The notes beneath the pieces are model-generated. The model ran no database searches. It was not told the origin of the DNA and worked only from the letters and a program-made list of their open reading frames with translations. A stretch of 7,702 bases of DNA from CAYTCZ01 sp964436315 (GTDB taxonomy: Bacteria; Actinomycetota; Thermoleophilia; Gaiellales; Gaiellaceae). Location: assembly GCA_964436315.1 (NCBI GenBank), contig CAYTCZ010000161.1:1-7702 (forward strand), read 5' to 3'. A program made the position numbers and the translations under genes. Positions 6,295-7,702 of this stretch are shown here, in pieces (position 1 is the first letter of the stretch; every line of letters begins with the position of its first letter).

Positions 6295-7278
6295 TCACTC
6301 CTTGAACTCCGTGGCCTGTTCCGGTGGCTCCGGGAACGGAGCCGCCAACGCCGCGGTCTCCACCTGGTCGAGCTCGGCGGTGACATCCGCCTCGAGCTCG
6401 TCGAGCTGGTCGAGCGCAATCTCGTAGTCCGCGAGCAGACGTTCACGAGCGATGAGGAGTGGGTCTCGCTCACGCCATCGATCGAGCTCGCCCTCAGGCC
6501 GATACGCGCCTGCGTCGCTTCGCGAGTGCCCGACGAATCGATAGGTCTTGGCCTCGATGAACGCCGGACCGTCTCCAGCGCGAACCGAATCGAGTGCGGT
6601 CTCGACCACTTTCCGCACGGCCCACAGATCGTTGCCGTCGACAATCTCGGTTGCGATCTCCATCGCCTCCGTCCGTGACGTTGGAGTGCCGGCGGTGACG
6701 TTCTCAGAGCGCGTGTATTCGCCGTACACGTTGTTCTCGCAGACGTAGAGGGCCGGAAGCGAGAAGACCTTCGCGAAGTTGAGACATTCGTAGAAGTAGG
6801 CCTGGTTGACGGCGCCGTCCCCGAAGAACGCGACCGCAACCTGCCCAGACTTTCTGAAAGCGAGCGCCGCGCCTGTCGCGGCCGCGATGCTCCCGCCGAC
6901 GATTCCAAAGCACCCGATCAGCCCGTGCTCGAGGTCAGCGACATTCATCGACCCGGCGCGTCCCCCACAAATCCCGGTAGCTCGGCCGAGAAGCTCGTCC
7001 ATCAACTTCTGCGGCGTGAGCCCCAGGGCGAGCGCGTGGCCGTGACCGCGATAGGTTCCGGCAACCCGGTCGCCGGGACGGAGAGTGCTCGCGACGCCGA
7101 CCTCGACAGCCTCCTGTCCGGAGCACAGGTGAGTGGTCCCGTGGATGTGACCTTTGAGGAAGAGGGACTGCACGCGGTCCTCGAACCCGCGGATGAGCGT
7201 CATGCGCCGATAGAGGTCGAGGTAGTTGGGAGCCTGGCCGACAGGTGCCTCGGCGGCGGACGTGTCTAGGTCACTCAT
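6295..7278 (-). CDS. Thiamine-diphosphate dehydrogenase E1 component, alpha subunit (pyruvate/acetoin/2-oxoacid type)
   Basis: Alpha subunit of an alpha2beta2 E1 enzyme that decarboxylates a 2-oxoacid or cleaves acetoin and passes the acyl group to lipoyl-E2. The 327-residue length is typical of AcoA/PdhA. The thiamine-diphosphate motif begins GDG at 153-155 and ends NN at 182-183. Other hallmarks are YRGHGHALA (76-84), the G-rich segment GGRAGSMN (105-112) and the YRFVGHSRSD loop (246-255) typical of E1 alpha. It overlaps the preceding M24 gene by 4 bases (ATGA), so translation is likely coupled; only a distant GCGGAG could serve as ribosome site. The usual partner gene, E1 beta, is not next to it: a bicupin gene follows instead. 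The beta subunit may be encoded outside the window. Assignment is secure at family level; pyruvate, acetoin and branched-chain specificity cannot be separated. Confidence 0.93.
   Translation of the reverse strand: MSDLDTSAAEAPVGQAPNYLDLYRRMTLIRGFEDRVQSLFLKGHIHGTTHLCSGQEAVEVGVASTLRPGDRVAGTYRGHGHALALGLTPQKLMDELLGRATGICGGRAGSMNVADLEHGLIGCFGIVGGSIAAATGAALAFRKSGQVAVAFFGDGAVNQAYFYECLNFAKVFSLPALYVCENNVYGEYTRSENVTAGTPTSRTEAMEIATEIVDGNDLWAVRKVVETALDSVRAGDGPAFIEAKTYRFVGHSRSDAGAYRPEGELDRWRERDPLLIARERLLADYEIALDQLDELEADVTAELDQVETAALAAPFPEPPEQATEFKE
6298..6303 (-). promoter_or_regulatory. Shine-Dalgarno site of the bicupin gene inside the E1 alpha 3' end
   Basis: The last two sense codons of E1 alpha (AAG GAG) form AAGGAG on the minus strand, followed by the TGA stop, 4 more bases and the bicupin ATG at 6290, a 7-base spacing. 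This decides the bicupin start and couples the two genes. Confidence 0.75.
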
Positions 7279-7702
7279 TCGACGAGTGACTGCTCCGCCT
7301 TGCCGCCGCGCTTCTCGAGGTCCGCGATATCGGCTCCCCGGACGTAGGTGCGGCCGGTGACGAGCAATTCATCCGCGGGGAACCGGGTAAGAATCTCGCA
7401 GCCGTCTGCCGTGACGAGGACCTCTTCCTCGATCCGCGCGGCGGATTCGCCGTCGCTCGCTGGACAGTACGTCTCCAGGGCGAAGACCATCCCTTCCTCG
7501 ATCTCGACCGGGTCATCGAACGAGTGCAGGCGAGAGATCATCGGTGGCTCATAGAGGCCGACACCCAGACCATGCCCGAACTGCAGACCGAAACAGGATT
7601 CCTCACTGGGAAAGCCGAGTTCCTCGGCCGTCGGCCAGACCTCCGCGATGCGATCCGTGGTCATTCCCGGACGCACGAGGTCGATCGCATCGTCGAGCCA
7701 CT
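7275..7702 (-). CDS. M24-family metallohydrolase, second copy (C-terminal 141 residues, cut by window edge)
   Basis: Only the C-terminal part is visible; the frame stays open to the last base, so the 5' end lies beyond the window. In the visible fragment, His43 (FGHGLGVGLYEPP), Glu76 (FALETY) and Glu91 (RIEEEVLVTADG) match the last three metal ligands of the M24 fold. The two Asp ligands would lie upstream. It aligns without large gaps to the end of the M24 protein encoded at 1991-3277 (shared LYE, SR, S-D-P, FA-ET, R-EE-VLVTADG), so the two are paralogues of one subfamily. This copy has a hydrophilic tail about 25 residues longer (about 112-141). It overlaps E1 alpha by 4 bases and is the first visible gene of the minus-strand operon. 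Substrate unknown. The family call is strong despite the truncation. Confidence 0.88.
   Translation of the reverse strand, partial: WLDDAIDLVRPGMTTDRIAEVWPTAEELGFPSEESCFGLQFGHGLGVGLYEPPMISRLHSFDDPVEIEEGMVFALETYCPASDGESAARIEEEVLVTADGCEILTRFPADELLVTGRTYVRGADIADLEKRGGKAEQSLVE

Noticed and set aside
5451..6908. A 485-codon open frame on the minus strand that would fuse about 206 residues to the bicupin
   Set aside because: The upstream part is a shadow frame inside E1 alpha, rich in Ser, Arg and Thr with no recognisable domain. The ATG at 6290 has a proper ribosome site and the cupin begins there.

Overview
This is a 7.7 kb, fully coding, high-GC (about 60-65% by eye) bacterial segment. Shine-Dalgarno sites are strong (GGAGG type) and intergenic gaps are very short. 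It looks like part of an accessory catabolic locus. Gene content and codon use (many CTC, GTC, GAC, TCG) would fit an Actinomycetota-like bacterium, but Alphaproteobacteria or Chloroflexota cannot be excluded. There are no RNA genes, mobile elements or CRISPR arrays.

Layout. (1) Positions 2-1818, minus strand: an XRE-family regulator with a C-terminal cupin sensor, followed after about 30 bases by a zinc-dependent medium-chain alcohol dehydrogenase. (2) Positions 1819-1990: a divergent intergenic control region with a candidate promoter and a perfect 13-base dyad. (3) Positions 1991-4261, plus strand: an M24-family (pita-bread fold) hydrolase and a D-2-hydroxyacid dehydrogenase. (4) Positions 4262-4331: a long stem-loop shared by two convergent transcripts. 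(5) Positions 4332-7702, minus strand: a tightly packed operon, in transcription order a second M24 protein (cut by the window edge), a thiamine-diphosphate dehydrogenase E1 alpha subunit, a double-cupin protein and a stand-alone MetE-like (methionine synthase catalytic domain) protein.

How the genes may work together (inference). Two paralogous M24 enzymes, two dehydrogenases acting on alcohols or 2-hydroxyacids, a 2-oxoacid dehydrogenase-type E1 alpha, a bicupin and a zinc methyl- or alkyl-transferase-like protein suggest breakdown of a small substituted, possibly methylated, organic compound. An M24 enzyme would cleave it, the dehydrogenases would oxidise the fragments, the E1 would oxidatively decarboxylate a 2-oxoacid, and the MetE-like protein would take or move a methyl or alkyl group on a thiol. 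The XRE-cupin regulator probably senses a pathway compound and controls the divergent promoter region. The substrate cannot be named from sequence alone. The combination, not any single gene, is the candidate for an undescribed system.
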